Shown here: positions 52,946-61,626 of the stretch, one piece after another
How the letters are laid out: each line of letters opens with the position of its first letter
How positions within the stretch are numbered: the stretch's first letter is position 1
Source of the DNA: Kytococcus aerolatus
Lineage (GTDB): Bacteria; Actinomycetota; Actinomycetes; Actinomycetales; Dermatophilaceae
Assembly: GCF_900187395.1 (NCBI RefSeq)
Contig: NZ_FYEZ01000003.1
Location: forward strand, 248,001-312,000
Reading direction: 5' to 3'
Length of the DNA: 64,000 nt
Notes under the pieces: generated by a model
The model's input: only the letters and a program-made list of their open reading frames with translations
What the model was told of the DNA's origin: nothing
Database searches by the model: none
Program-made: the position numbers and the translations under genes

Positions 52946-53401
52946 TCAACGACCCGGTGCCGGTGCGACCCGCGGTGGCGGCGTCCTGCGTGGCGGGCTC
53001 CCCGGTGGGGAGCCCGGACGGGGGCCGGCCGTGGACCGGGCCCGGGCCTCCCCGAAGGGGGTCCCGGAGTCCACGGACACCTCGACGGTGACGTCGAAGC
53101 CGTCCACCCGGCAGGATCGGAGGCTCGCCCCGTTGTCCCGGGCGACCTGCCGTGCGGTGAGGCACGGCTGCCCGCTCAGGACGGTGGGTTCGGTGTCCCC
53201 CGAGGCGGCCAGCGACGAGAGGTCCGCCGCCGTCCGCGCCGTGGAGGCCGCCAGCCAGCACTGCCCGGCCACGATCCCGCTGGCGAGCAGGGACAGGAGC
53301 ACGGTGCAGACGAGCATCGCCGCCATCGTCCCGCTGCCCCGCTCCGCACGATGCAGCCAGCGCTCGGTGGCCCGCCGGAACCATCGATGACGTCGGCCCA
53401 T
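52946..53401 (-). CDS. TadE-like/Rv3654c-family protein
   Basis: The 151-residue protein has a short basic N-terminus, a signal-anchor (GTMAAMLVCTVLLSLLASGIVAGQCWLA) and an outside part with two cysteines in TVLSGQPCLTARQVARDN and SLRSCRVDG. The Pro/Arg-rich C-terminus is disordered. Such proteins sit at the end of actinobacterial Tad clusters and probably act as minor pilins. ATG 53401 shares one base with the TadE stop (TGATG). Confidence 0.8.
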   Translation of the reverse strand: MGRRHRWFRRATERWLHRAERGSGTMAAMLVCTVLLSLLASGIVAGQCWLAASTARTAADLSSLAASGDTEPTVLSGQPCLTARQVARDNGASLRSCRVDGFDVTVEVSVDSGTPFGEARARSTAGPRPGSPPGSPPRRTPPPRVAPAPGR

Positions 53402-53799
53402 CAGCGCACCCCCGGCTCCTTGCGGGCCCGGGCGGTGGACTCGGGGTCGAGCCCCGGGAACCACGCGGCCGGCCCCCGGGCGGAGGACTCGACGGTCACC
53501 GAGACCATCCGTCCCCGCCCCTGGATGTGGACGTCCGCCCCGTCGGGGGCCAGGCGCCGGGCCTGACGTTCGACCTCGAGGCGGGACTCGCCGCGGGACG
53601 CGGCCCGGGCACCGACCCGGGCCGCGTCCGTCACCTGCAGCAGGTCCACCACCAGCACCATCGCGGTCAGCGCCATGCCCAGGACCAGCACGATGACCGG
53701 CATGATCATGGCCAGCTCCACCGAGGCGAAGCCTCCCTCGCCACGCAGCGACCGGGCAGGCACCGGACCGCGGCGTGGACCTCGATGGTGCCGGGGCAT
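53401..53799 (-). CDS. TadE-like pilus assembly protein
   Basis: The 132-residue protein has the TadE helix (GFASVELAMIMPVIVLVLGMALTAMVLVVDLLQV), with the conserved Glu of S-V-E-L-A and a following DAARVGARAASRGE that is typical of TadE-like minor pilins. The remainder is extracellular. ATG 53799 shares one base with the preceding stop, and GTG 53802 is an alternative. Confidence 0.85.
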   Translation of the reverse strand: MPRHHRGPRRGPVPARSLRGEGGFASVELAMIMPVIVLVLGMALTAMVLVVDLLQVTDAARVGARAASRGESRLEVERQARRLAPDGADVHIQGRGRMVSVTVESSARGPAAWFPGLDPESTARARKEPGVR

Positions 53800-54005
53800 C
53801 ACTTGCCCCCGAAGTTCCCGAAGGCAGCGCGGATGACCGTCTCCATGAGGTCCGGGACGACCTTGTCGAGCATGGCCATGCCGGTCACGAGCACCGCCGC
53901 GATGACGAAGATGCCGATGGCGTACTCGGCGACGGCCATGCCCTCCTCGCCCTCGCGGAAGCGCTGGATCTCGGGCTGGACGAAACGGGTGATCTTGTTC
54001 TGCAT
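53799..54005 (-). CDS. DUF4244 small pilin-like protein
   Basis: The 68-residue protein reads QNKITRFVQPEIQRFREGEE, then GMAVAEYAIGIFVIAAVLVTGMAML and VVPDLMETVIRAAFGN. The charged N-terminus, G-(M)-A-x-A-E-Y and the hydrophobic helix resemble Flp pilins. DUF4244 is the usual small pilin of actinobacterial Tad loci. It is the best candidate for the major subunit. ATG 54005 has GAAAGGCAG upstream, the strongest ribosome-binding site of the locus. Confidence 0.88.
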   Translation of the reverse strand: MQNKITRFVQPEIQRFREGEEGMAVAEYAIGIFVIAAVLVTGMAMLDKVVPDLMETVIRAAFGNFGGK

Positions 54006-54072
54006 GGGAACTGCCTTTCTGTGTTGTTGAGTCGTGGAACCCACCCGGGTGGTGGGCCCCCCTTCCACCGGG

Positions 54073-54687
54073 TCAGGTCTGACCCAGGGTCTGTGTCGCC
54101 ATCACCACCACCAGCGGCACCACCGCGATGAGGACGAAGGCAGGCATGAACACCGTTCCCAGTGGGATCACCAGGAGGACGGGAAGTCTCTGGGCGGCGT
54201 GCTCGAGGGCGGCCGACCGGTCGCGCCGCAGGTCCACCGCGGCGCGGCGGAGGGTCTCCGCGGGAGGGGCGCCGGCCCGCTGGGCGAGCTCCAGCGCCTG
54301 GGCGGCGGGCTGCCAGGCCTCCGGCAGGCCCTTCCACACCGTGCTCCCGCCCATGCCCCACCGGCGGGCCGCGACCACCTGCCGCAGGTGCCCGGCGAGC
54401 GGCTCGCGCACCTCGTCCGCGACGGCGGCGAGCGCCTCGGTGACGCCGATCCCGGAGTCGAGGGTGAGCGCCAGCAGGTCGAGGGTGGCGGCCAGATCCT
54501 CCACGTCGGCCTCCGGCGGGGACTGGCGTCCTGCTCGCCACCGCCGCCACCGGGCCCACGGACCGGAGCGCTCCCTCGCGCCGTCGGTCGCGGCACCAGC
54601 GGCCTCACCCTCCTCGGGCACGGTCCCGGCGGGCCAGAGCCACCAGATCGTCAGGCCCGCCAGGAGGCCGATGAACAGCGCGTTCAC
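54073..54687 (-). CDS. tadC: Type II secretion F-family protein TadC
   Basis: The 204-residue protein has an N-terminal helix (LFIGLLAGLTIWWLW), a linker, the T2SSF core (LAATLDLLALTLDSGIGVTEALAAVADEV, APPAETLRRAAVDLRRD) and a last pair of helices. It would be the inner-membrane platform next to TadB. GTG 54687 overlaps the tadB stop (GTGA). A 67-nt gap separates it from the pilin gene. Confidence 0.88.
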   Translation of the reverse strand: MNALFIGLLAGLTIWWLWPAGTVPEEGEAAGAATDGARERSGPWARWRRWRAGRQSPPEADVEDLAATLDLLALTLDSGIGVTEALAAVADEVREPLAGHLRQVVAARRWGMGGSTVWKGLPEAWQPAAQALELAQRAGAPPAETLRRAAVDLRRDRSAALEHAAQRLPVLLVIPLGTVFMPAFVLIAVVPLVVVMATQTLGQT

Positions 54688-55466
54688 CGGATCACCCGCC
54701 CGCGCAGGGCCCGTGCCACGAGGCGCCGGGAGACGACCCACCCGCCCGCCAGGAGCACCAGCCCCACGGCCGCGCTCAGTCCCCCGAGGGGCGAGGAGAG
54801 GTAGAGCTCCTGCGGGGAGTAACCCAGACTGGCCGCCCCGGCCACGCCGACCACGGGCAGGACGCTGAGCATCCCCATCGAGGCCATCGCCCCCGAGGCT
54901 GCGGAACGGGCCTGCTGCCGCGCCTCCCGGCCGCGCCGGACCACTTCGGCCGCCGTGGCGACCGCCGGGGCCAGGGGCGCACCGGCCCGCTCGCTGAGCG
55001 ACCACGCACTGGCGACGTGGTGCAGGGCCATGTTCCGCCCCTCGCGGGCCACGCCGGCCCACACCGCACCCAGGTGCTCGCCGCGCCCGGCGGCCTCCAC
55101 CAGGGGGTCGACCCACGGCACCGGGGTGCCGCTGGCCGAGACCATGACCAGCGCCTCGTGGGGCGGCAGTCCCGCCCGCAGCGCGGAGGCCAGCCCGTCG
55201 AGCACCCGCAGGAGCGACTCGTCGGAGACCGACCGGCCGCGCCACTGCTGCCAGCGTTCCCGCAGCGGGGCCAGGACGGGGGCGAGCAGGTCGCCGGGCT
55301 CGGCACGGGAAAGCTCCCGCACCGTGCCGACCGCCTCCGCGCGCACCCGCTCCTCCCGGCGCCGCACCGCGGCCCCGGCGAGGTCCACGGCCACCGCGTC
55401 CCCCGAGCGCCCGGGCCAGGCGCACCACGCCCCCACCAGCAGCAGGGCCACCACCAGACCGATCAC
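54684..55466 (-). CDS. tadB: Type II secretion F-family protein TadB
   Basis: The 260-residue protein has a membrane helix (IGLVVALLLVGAWCAWPG) and the F domain (LLRVLDGLASALRAGLPPHEALVMVSASG, WSLSERAGAPLAPAVATAAEVVRRG). Two helices at the end follow (MGMLSVLPVVGVAGAASLGY, AAVGLVLLAGGWVVSRRLV). It pairs with TadC as pilus assembly platform. GTG 55466 overlaps the tadA stop by 4 nt. Confidence 0.88.
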   Translation of the reverse strand: MIGLVVALLLVGAWCAWPGRSGDAVAVDLAGAAVRRREERVRAEAVGTVRELSRAEPGDLLAPVLAPLRERWQQWRGRSVSDESLLRVLDGLASALRAGLPPHEALVMVSASGTPVPWVDPLVEAAGRGEHLGAVWAGVAREGRNMALHHVASAWSLSERAGAPLAPAVATAAEVVRRGREARQQARSAASGAMASMGMLSVLPVVGVAGAASLGYSPQELYLSSPLGGLSAAVGLVLLAGGWVVSRRLVARALRGRVIR

Positions 55467-56587
55467 CGGGACCACCCCAGTCGTTCCTGGAGGTCGTCCC
55501 AGGCCTCGGCCGGGCGGAGCGCGTCCTCGCGCCACTCCAGGGCCGGACGGCACACCACGCGCCCGCCGGCACCGGCCTGCAGCACCCCCACCTGGGAGAG
55601 CACCCGCCGACCCGGCAACCGCTTGACGTGCAGCACGCAGTCCAGCGCGCTGGCCAGCTGGGCGTGGACCGCCGCGGGCGTCATGTCCGCCAGCGCCCCG
55701 AGGGCCTCGAAGCGGGCCACCACGTCCTCGATGGCGTTGGCGTGCACCGTCCCGCAGCCGCCCTCGTGGCCGGTGTTCAGGGCCGCCAGCAGCTCCCGCA
55801 GCTCGGGGCCCCGGACCTCGCCCACGACGACGCGGTCGGGCCGCATCCGCAGCGACTGCTTGACCAGGTGGGTCATGTCGATCGCCCCGCGTCCCTCGAC
55901 GTTCGCCGACCGGGACTGCATCCGCACCACGTGGGGGTGGACCACCGCCAGCTCCCGGACGTCCTCCACCACGAGGATCCGGTCCTCGGGGTCGACCATC
56001 CCCAGGAGCGTGGCCAGCAGGGTCGTCTTGCCCGACCCGGTGCCCCCGGAGACCACGAAGGCCAGGCGGCGGGCCACGAGCTGCCGGAGCACCCGGGCGC
56101 CCAGCTCGTCGACGGTGCCCAGCCGCAGCATCTCCTCCATGCTCGGCACCACCGCGCGGGGGACGCGCAGGGACAGGTGGGCAGCTCCCTCGACGAGCGG
56201 GGGGAGCACGGCGTGGAGCCGGATGCCACCGGGCAGCAAGCCGTCCACGCAGGGGGAGGTGTCGTCGAGCCGCCGTCCGGAGAGACCCGCGAGCCGCACG
56301 GCCAGCTGCCGCACCTCCTCCGGGCTCCCGAGGTCCACGGACTCCCGACGGAGCCCCTGCCCCCGGTCCACCCACACGCCGCCGACGCCGTTGACCAGCA
56401 CGTCGGTCACCCCCGGCTCGGTGAGCACCGCCTCCAGCGGACCGGCTCCCAGGACGGCCCGCCCGAGATCCCGCTGCCGGGTACGCACCCCCCGCCCACC
56501 CAGGCGGAGCCGGTCGGCGTCGGTGAGCTGTTCGATGCTCTGCGTCGTCGGGCTGACCCCGCGCGCGATCTGGTCCCGCACGCTCAC
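55463..56587 (-). CDS. tadA: Tad pilus assembly ATPase TadA (CpaF family)
   Basis: The 374-residue ATPase has the N-terminal domain (VTDVLVNGVGGVWVDRG), Walker A VSGGTGSGKTTLLATLL, the Asp box DRILVVEDVRELAVVHPHVV, Walker B-like RPDRVVVGEVRGPELRELL and the His box NTGHEGGCGTVHAN. It powers pilus polymerisation in the cytosol. GTG 56587 overlaps the preceding stop. The order CpaE-TadA-TadB-TadC is conserved. Confidence 0.94.
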   Translation of the reverse strand: MSVRDQIARGVSPTTQSIEQLTDADRLRLGGRGVRTRQRDLGRAVLGAGPLEAVLTEPGVTDVLVNGVGGVWVDRGQGLRRESVDLGSPEEVRQLAVRLAGLSGRRLDDTSPCVDGLLPGGIRLHAVLPPLVEGAAHLSLRVPRAVVPSMEEMLRLGTVDELGARVLRQLVARRLAFVVSGGTGSGKTTLLATLLGMVDPEDRILVVEDVRELAVVHPHVVRMQSRSANVEGRGAIDMTHLVKQSLRMRPDRVVVGEVRGPELRELLAALNTGHEGGCGTVHANAIEDVVARFEALGALADMTPAAVHAQLASALDCVLHVKRLPGRRVLSQVGVLQAGAGGRVVCRPALEWREDALRPAEAWDDLQERLGWSR

Positions 56588-57303
56588 GCCGCCACCTCCA
56601 CGGCGCCGGTGAGCAGCTGCTGGGCCAGGTCCCGCACCGGCCCGGGCCGGGAACCCACGGGCTCTCCCCGCTCCTCGCACCGGGAGACCGCCGGGTCGTC
56701 GGGCAGCACCGCGGACACCGGGTGCCCGCTGGCAGCCTCGACGGCCTCGACCACGCGCGCCCCCACCTGCCGCCCCCGGACGACGACCCCGGTGCGCCCG
56801 AGGACGCTCCGCAGCCCCTCGCCGAGGGCAGGGGCCACGGCCACCGGGCCCAGACCGCCCCCGACCAGGACGTGCACCTCGTGGCAGGCGCTGGCCCAGC
56901 CCAGGAAGTCCCCCGAGCCCAGCGGGGGCAGGTCCACCACCACCAGCTCGGCCTCCTGCGCCAGGGCCCGCCGGGCGTGGTGCTCCACCGAGCGAGGCAC
57001 CCGCGCCCAGGCGGCAGCGCCGGCCGGCTCCCGGCAGAGCAGACCCACCTGCCCCACCCGCGGCAGCGCGGCCAGGAGCTCGGCGCCGGGGAGGTCACCG
57101 TCGGTGGCGAGCAGGTCCTCCCAGCGCAGACCGGGCTGCCCCTCCATCGCCAGACCGACCGCCAGGCCGACCCCCCAGCGCGAGCTGTCGACGGCCACGG
57201 TGTGCAGACCCGAGGCGCCCCCGAGGTGGGCGGTCGCCGCGGCGAGGGTGGAGACCCCGAGCCCTCCGGTCGCACCGGTCAGGCCGATCACGTGTGCTGT
57301 CAT
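56584..57303 (-). CDS. CpaE/Ssd-like septum-site-determining ATPase-type protein
   Basis: The 239-residue protein starts HVIGLTGATGGLGVSTLAAA, a deviant Walker A (no Lys in G-G-x-G-V-S-T), with VVVDLPPLGSGDFLGW as the next conserved stretch. It resembles Ssd proteins in Actinobacteria that open Tad operons. It may be a non-canonical P-loop protein that positions the pilus machinery. ATG 57303 is preceded by CATCGT at 8 nt. Confidence 0.82.
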   Translation of the reverse strand: MTAHVIGLTGATGGLGVSTLAAATAHLGGASGLHTVAVDSSRWGVGLAVGLAMEGQPGLRWEDLLATDGDLPGAELLAALPRVGQVGLLCREPAGAAAWARVPRSVEHHARRALAQEAELVVVDLPPLGSGDFLGWASACHEVHVLVGGGLGPVAVAPALGEGLRSVLGRTGVVVRGRQVGARVVEAVEAASGHPVSAVLPDDPAVSRCEERGEPVGSRPGPVRDLAQQLLTGAVEVAA

Positions 57304-57435
57304 GGCCCCCACGATGGCCGGGCCACGCGCCCCCTCGCGGCGCCCCGGCCCCACCCCTGTGGAGGGGCCGATTCAGCCCCGCCCCGCCTGTGGACGACCC
57401 GGCCCACGGGATCCCCCTCAGCCCCGGGGAGCCCC

Positions 57436-58191
57436 TCAGAAGTACACGGCGAGCGGCCCGTCCGGCCCCTCGATGCACCGCACCGGCGTCTCGAAGACCC
57501 CGGAGAGCAGCTCGTCCCGCAGGATCTGCGCCGGCGGGCCGGTCTCCACCACCCGGCCGTCCTTCATGACCACGATCGTGTCGGCGTACCGGGCCGCGAA
57601 GTTGATGTCGTGCACCACGAGCACGATCGTCCGCTCCAGCTCGTCGGCGGCCCGCCGCAGGTGCTGCATCATCGAGACCGCGTGCCGCATGTCCAGGTTG
57701 TTCAGCGGCTCGTCGAGCAGCACGTGCGGGGTCTCCTGGGCCAGCACCATCGCCACGTAGGCCCGCTGCCGCTGCCCGCCGGAGAGCTCGTCGAGGAAGC
57801 GCCCCTGGAGCGGCTCCAGCCCGAAGAAGTGCAGCGCGTCGTCCACCACCCGGTGGTCCTCGGCGGTGAGTCGCCCCCCGCAGTGGGGGAAGCGCCCCAG
57901 CCCGACGAGCTGCCGCACGGTCAGGCGGGTCACGAAGTGGTTCTCCTGCCGCAGCACGGAGACCACCTTCGCGAGCGTCTTGCCGGGGGTGCGGGTCACG
58001 TCGTAGCCACCCACCGTGGTCGTGCCCGCATCGGCACCGAGGAGCCGCCCCATGATCGTCAGCAGGGTCGACTTGCCCGCCCCGTTGGGACCCACCAGGG
58101 CGGTGATGCCCGGTCCGGGGATCTCGAGGTCGACCGGCCCGATGGTGACCTCGTCGGAGTAGGCCTTGTGCACACCGCTGGTGATGATCAC
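57436..58191 (-). CDS. Iron-siderophore ABC transporter ATP-binding protein
   Basis: The 251-residue ATPase is of the FepC type: LVGPNGAGKSTLL (Walker A), LSGGQRQRAYVAMVLAQ (signature), HVLLDEPLNNLD (Walker B) and VLVVHDINFAARYAD (switch). GTG 58191 overlaps the permease stop (GTGA). It is the last gene of the iron-uptake operon. The region 57304-57435 upstream of the Tad operon contains no gene. Confidence 0.94.
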   Translation of the reverse strand: MIITSGVHKAYSDEVTIGPVDLEIPGPGITALVGPNGAGKSTLLTIMGRLLGADAGTTTVGGYDVTRTPGKTLAKVVSVLRQENHFVTRLTVRQLVGLGRFPHCGGRLTAEDHRVVDDALHFFGLEPLQGRFLDELSGGQRQRAYVAMVLAQETPHVLLDEPLNNLDMRHAVSMMQHLRRAADELERTIVLVVHDINFAARYADTIVVMKDGRVVETGPPAQILRDELLSGVFETPVRCIEGPDGPLAVYF

Positions 58192-59207
58192 AGCGTTCCC
58201 TTCCGCAGGACGACGGCCAGGAAGACCAGGCCCCCGACCAGCTCGATGATGATGGCGACCGCGCCCTCGGCGTAGAAGACGTGCTTGAGCAGGAAGTAGG
58301 CACCGCCCAGGATCACGAAGCCCAGCAGGGCCGCGAAGGGGAAGAGGTACCGGTGGTCCCAGGTGCCCGCCAGCTGGTAGGTCAGCAGGGCCACGAGGAA
58401 GCCGAGGAAGGTCAGCGGTCCGACCAGGGAGGTGGAGGTGGCCATGAGCACGGCGACCCAGAAGAGGGTGATCATCACCTCGCGGCGGTGGTCCACCCCC
58501 AGGTTCTGGGCCACGTCCGGCCCCATCCCCATGACGTTGATGCGCCGCGAGCGCAGCCAGAGCGCCAGGGTGGCCACGAGGCAGAGCGGCACGGCCACCG
58601 GGAGATAGCTGGGGTCGGCGTTGGCGACGGAGCCGAAGAGCCGGGCGGTGAGCACGTCGAACTCGCTCGGGGTGAGCAGGCGCTGCATGAAGGCGCTCAT
58701 CGAGCCCAGCCCGCCGCCGATGACGATGCCGACGAGCAGCATGGCGTGGATGGAACGGCGCCGGGAGGTGAGCAGGCTGCCGAAGAGCAGGACCGCCAGG
58801 ACGACCATGAGGGCCACGCTCAGGACGTACTGCGGCAGCCCCTGCAGGCGGCCGAGGCCGGCGGCGCCGAAGAAGTAGACCGCGGCGGTGCTGATCGCCA
58901 CGTAGAGCGCCTCGAAGCCCATGATCGACGGGGTGACGATCCGGTTGGCGGCCGCGCACTGGAAGGCGACCGTGGCCACCGCCTGGCCGGTGACGACCAC
59001 GGCGAGGACGACGAGGCTGGTGGCCCGCATCTCGGCGATGATCCAGAAGCCCTCGCTGCCGACGGGCAGAGGGTTGTCCCAGGCGAGCAGGCCGAAGGCG
59101 ACGAGCCCGGCGAGCACCGTCAGGGCACCGAGGGTCAGGGCGTAGCGGCGGCGGGCCGAGGGGGTGGCGAAGGGCCCGGTCAGGGCGCGGTCAGCCACGG
59201 CGATCAC
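58188..59207 (-). CDS. FecCD-family siderophore ABC permease (second)
   Basis: The 339-residue protein has nine to ten helices and the FecCD blocks (RATSLVVLAVVVTGQAVATVAFQ, NRIVTPSIMGFEALYVAISTAAVYFFG, LLVGIVIGGGLGSMSAFMQRLLTP, VAVLMATSTSLVGPLTFLGFL). GTG 59207 lies 17 nt inside the preceding gene. It forms a heterodimer with the first permease. Confidence 0.93.
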   Translation of the reverse strand: MIAVADRALTGPFATPSARRRYALTLGALTVLAGLVAFGLLAWDNPLPVGSEGFWIIAEMRATSLVVLAVVVTGQAVATVAFQCAAANRIVTPSIMGFEALYVAISTAAVYFFGAAGLGRLQGLPQYVLSVALMVVLAVLLFGSLLTSRRRSIHAMLLVGIVIGGGLGSMSAFMQRLLTPSEFDVLTARLFGSVANADPSYLPVAVPLCLVATLALWLRSRRINVMGMGPDVAQNLGVDHRREVMITLFWVAVLMATSTSLVGPLTFLGFLVALLTYQLAGTWDHRYLFPFAALLGFVILGGAYFLLKHVFYAEGAVAIIIELVGGLVFLAVVLRKGTL

Positions 59208-60192
59208 CCCACAGGATCAGCGAGACGAAGACGAGGGCGCCGACGATGCCCAGGACGAGCGAGACGGGGATCTCGAAGGGGGCGATGATCACCCGGCCGA
59301 TGAGATCGCACACCGTCACCAGGGCGATGCCCAGCAGGCACACCCACGGCAGGTTGGAGCGCAGGTCGTCGCCGCGCCACAGGGAGACGACATTCGGCAC
59401 GATGAGGCCGAGGAAGGGCAGGTTGCCGATGACCACCGTGACCACCCCGGTGGCGATGGCGATGAGCCCGGTGCCCAGCAGCATCACCACCCGGTAGTTG
59501 AGCCCCACGGTGGTGGCCACCTCCTCGCCCAGCCCGGCGACGGTGAACCGGTCGGCCACGAGGAAGACGGCCACGACCACCAGGGCCACCACCCAGAGCA
59601 CCTCGTACTGGCCGCGCAGCACCGAGGTGAAGGACCCGGCGAACCAGACGCCGAGGCTCTGCAGGGAGTCCGTGGCCAGGGCGATCCAGCTCGTGAGGGC
59701 CCCGACGACGGCACCGAGCATGATCCCGACGATCGGCACGATGAGCGAGGAGGTGAGCCGCACCTGCCGCAGAAAGAGGAAGAAGACCATGGTGCCGAGG
59801 AAGGCCATGGTCACGGCCCCGGCCATCTTGGCCAGCAGGCCGGCGGTCGGGAAGAAGATGAGCATGAGGAGCAGGCCCAGCCCGGCCCACTCGGTGGTGC
59901 CCACGGTGGTGGGCTCCACGAAGCGGTTCTGGGTGAGCATCTGCATCACGAGCCCGCACATGGCCATCGCCGCACCGGCGAGCACGAGCGCCACGGTGCG
60001 GGGGATGCGGGTGATGTAGAGCATCTCCCGGTTCACCGGGTCGTCGCTGGTGATGTCCAGGACACCGGTGAACAGGGAGACGACGAGCAGGACGGCCACA
60101 CCGAGGGTTCCCCAGAGGAGTCCGGGGTCGACCAAGCGGTCGGCCCGGTGCTGCCGGGCCGACCGCTCGGGTGCGGTGTGGGTCGAGCTCAC
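59191..60192 (-). CDS. FecCD-family siderophore ABC permease (first)
   Basis: The 333-residue protein has the FecCD blocks RIPRTVALVLAGAAMAMCGLVMQMLTQNRFVEPTTVGTTEWAGLG and GVVTVVIGNLPFLGLIVPNVV, with nine or more helices. GTG 60192 overlaps the binding-protein stop (GTGA), so the genes are co-translated. It resembles the CeuB/FatD type of permease pair. Confidence 0.93.
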   Translation of the reverse strand: MSSTHTAPERSARQHRADRLVDPGLLWGTLGVAVLLVVSLFTGVLDITSDDPVNREMLYITRIPRTVALVLAGAAMAMCGLVMQMLTQNRFVEPTTVGTTEWAGLGLLLMLIFFPTAGLLAKMAGAVTMAFLGTMVFFLFLRQVRLTSSLIVPIVGIMLGAVVGALTSWIALATDSLQSLGVWFAGSFTSVLRGQYEVLWVVALVVVAVFLVADRFTVAGLGEEVATTVGLNYRVVMLLGTGLIAIATGVVTVVIGNLPFLGLIVPNVVSLWRGDDLRSNLPWVCLLGIALVTVCDLIGRVIIAPFEIPVSLVLGIVGALVFVSLILWGDRRG

Positions 60193-61256
60193 TTGCCCTC
60201 GAGCCCGTCAGCCACCTGGCCGATGAACTCGGTGTAGGTCTCGATGCCACCGTTGGTGTAGGCGTCGTTCGGCATGTAGAACACCTTGCCCTCCTTGACC
60301 GCGGGCACCTTCTGCAGGGCCTCGGAGCTCTCGATGATCTCCTTCGCCGGCTGGTAGCCCTCCTCGTCGGCGGCCACGGCGGCGTCACGGTCCATGACGA
60401 GGATGATGTCCGGGTTGGACTTCGCGATCGCCTCGACGGAGATGTCGTCACCCTGGTGATCCTCGGAGGCACCCTCCACCTCGAGGGCCGGCTCCAGGCC
60501 GAGCACGTCGTAGAGCGGACCCATGGTGCGGCCGAAGGTCGGTGCCACGTAGCCGATCTCGCCGCCGGAGACGATCACGCTCATGACCGTCTGCTCCGGG
60601 TCATAGGTCTTCTCGAAGCGCTTGACCTCGGCGTCCAGCGCCTCGTTGAGCTTCTTCGCCTCGGACTGCTTGCCGAAGATCTCGCCCAGCGCGGTGGTCT
60701 GGCGCTTCAGCTCGTCGTCCAGCGGCTCCCCGTCACGGGGGGTGAGCTCCACGAGGGCCGCCTCGGGCACGAGCTTCTCGATGTCCTTGCGGAAGTCGGC
60801 GAAGCGCCCACCGTTGAGCACCAGGTCGGGCTGCGCGGCCACGAGGGTCTCCAGGTTCGGCTCGCGGTGGCTGCCGAGGTCCTTCACCTCGTCCTCCTCC
60901 GGGTAGGAGATGCCCTCGGGGATGATCGGCTTCGGAGCGGCGACGAGCTCGACGCCCCACGAGTCCAGCGTCTCGAACATGCCGTTGTCGGTGGCCACGA
61001 CGGCCTTCGGCGGGCGCTGGACCTCGACGGTGCCGAAGTTGTCCTCGATCTCCACCGGGCCCTCGGCCGCGCCCTCCTCGGAGGACCCGCCCTCGGTCGG
61101 GGAGGACTCGCCCTCGCCGGAGGAGGCCGGGGTGGTCTGCGAGCTCTCCGCGGCCTTCTCGTCGTCACCGCCACCAGCGGTGCTGCCGCAGGCCGTGAGC
61201 ACCAGTGCGGCGACCGGGAGGAGGGCCAGGCCCTGCAGGCGTCGGGGGTGCAGCAT
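60189..61256 (-). CDS. Siderophore-binding lipoprotein (CeuE/FatB type)
   Basis: The 355-residue protein has the lipobox LVLTACGSTAG (Cys near residue 23), a Ser/Glu-rich linker and the helical-backbone binding domain with PPKAVVATDNGMFETLDSWGVELVA, LVAAQPDLVLNGGRFADF and NPDIILVMDRD. It would capture an Fe3+-siderophore and deliver it to the permeases. ATG 61256 has CGAAGGGAA upstream. DtxR-like boxes lie 43-90 nt upstream. Confidence 0.93.
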   Translation of the reverse strand: MLHPRRLQGLALLPVAALVLTACGSTAGGGDDEKAAESSQTTPASSGEGESSPTEGGSSEEGAAEGPVEIEDNFGTVEVQRPPKAVVATDNGMFETLDSWGVELVAAPKPIIPEGISYPEEDEVKDLGSHREPNLETLVAAQPDLVLNGGRFADFRKDIEKLVPEAALVELTPRDGEPLDDELKRQTTALGEIFGKQSEAKKLNEALDAEVKRFEKTYDPEQTVMSVIVSGGEIGYVAPTFGRTMGPLYDVLGLEPALEVEGASEDHQGDDISVEAIAKSNPDIILVMDRDAAVAADEEGYQPAKEIIESSEALQKVPAVKEGKVFYMPNDAYTNGGIETYTEFIGQVADGLEGK

Positions 61257-61298
61257 GTTGGTTCCCTTCGATGTGACGTGGGCCTCTGCCCTTGGCGG

Positions 61299-61345
61299 AG
61301 GTGAGGCTACCCTACATTTCGGGATCTTGTGAGGTGACCCTTACC
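61299..61345 (-). promoter_or_regulatory. Two DtxR/IdeR-like iron boxes before the uptake operon
   Basis: AGGTGAGGCTACCCTA (61299-61314) matches the iron-box core TAGGTTAGSCTAACCT at 14 of 16 positions when read on the minus strand. TGAGGTGACCCTTACC (61330-61345) is a weaker second site. They surround the probable -10 (TAGGGT, 61309-61314), so Fe2+-loaded IdeR/DtxR should repress the operon. The regulator gene is not in the window. Confidence 0.65.
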
Positions 61346-61448
61346 CCGATACCCGGGGGCGGGCCGCACCCTCCTGCGGGGGCGCCGACAGCCCGCGCCG
61401 CCGCGGGATGGAGCGACGAAGGCGCTGGGAAACAGGGGGGAAATAGGT

Positions 61449-61549
61449 GAAGGCCCCAGCCGGGGGGGCAGCTGGGGCCTTCTACGCGCCATGCCCTGGG
61501 GGGGAAGGGCAGGTGCGTGTCGCGCTCAACCCGAAGGGAGCGCGATACG
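61449..61549 (-). terminator. Two tandem hairpins after the Fic-like gene
   Basis: Hairpin 1 is GAAGGCCCCAGC (61449-61460) with GCTGGGGCCTTC (61471-61482). Hairpin 2 is CGTGTCGCGCTC (61516-61527) with GAGCGCGATACG (61538-61549), one G-U pair. Both lie beyond the stop of the minus-strand gene at 61627. They account for most of the 61257-61626 gap together with the iron boxes. Confidence 0.6.
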
Positions 61550-61626
61550 TCAATCATGCACGCCGTGGCAGCACCACGCAAGTCCACGGCCGCGATGGTC
61601 GCGAGGATCACACCGCGGCAAGGGCC

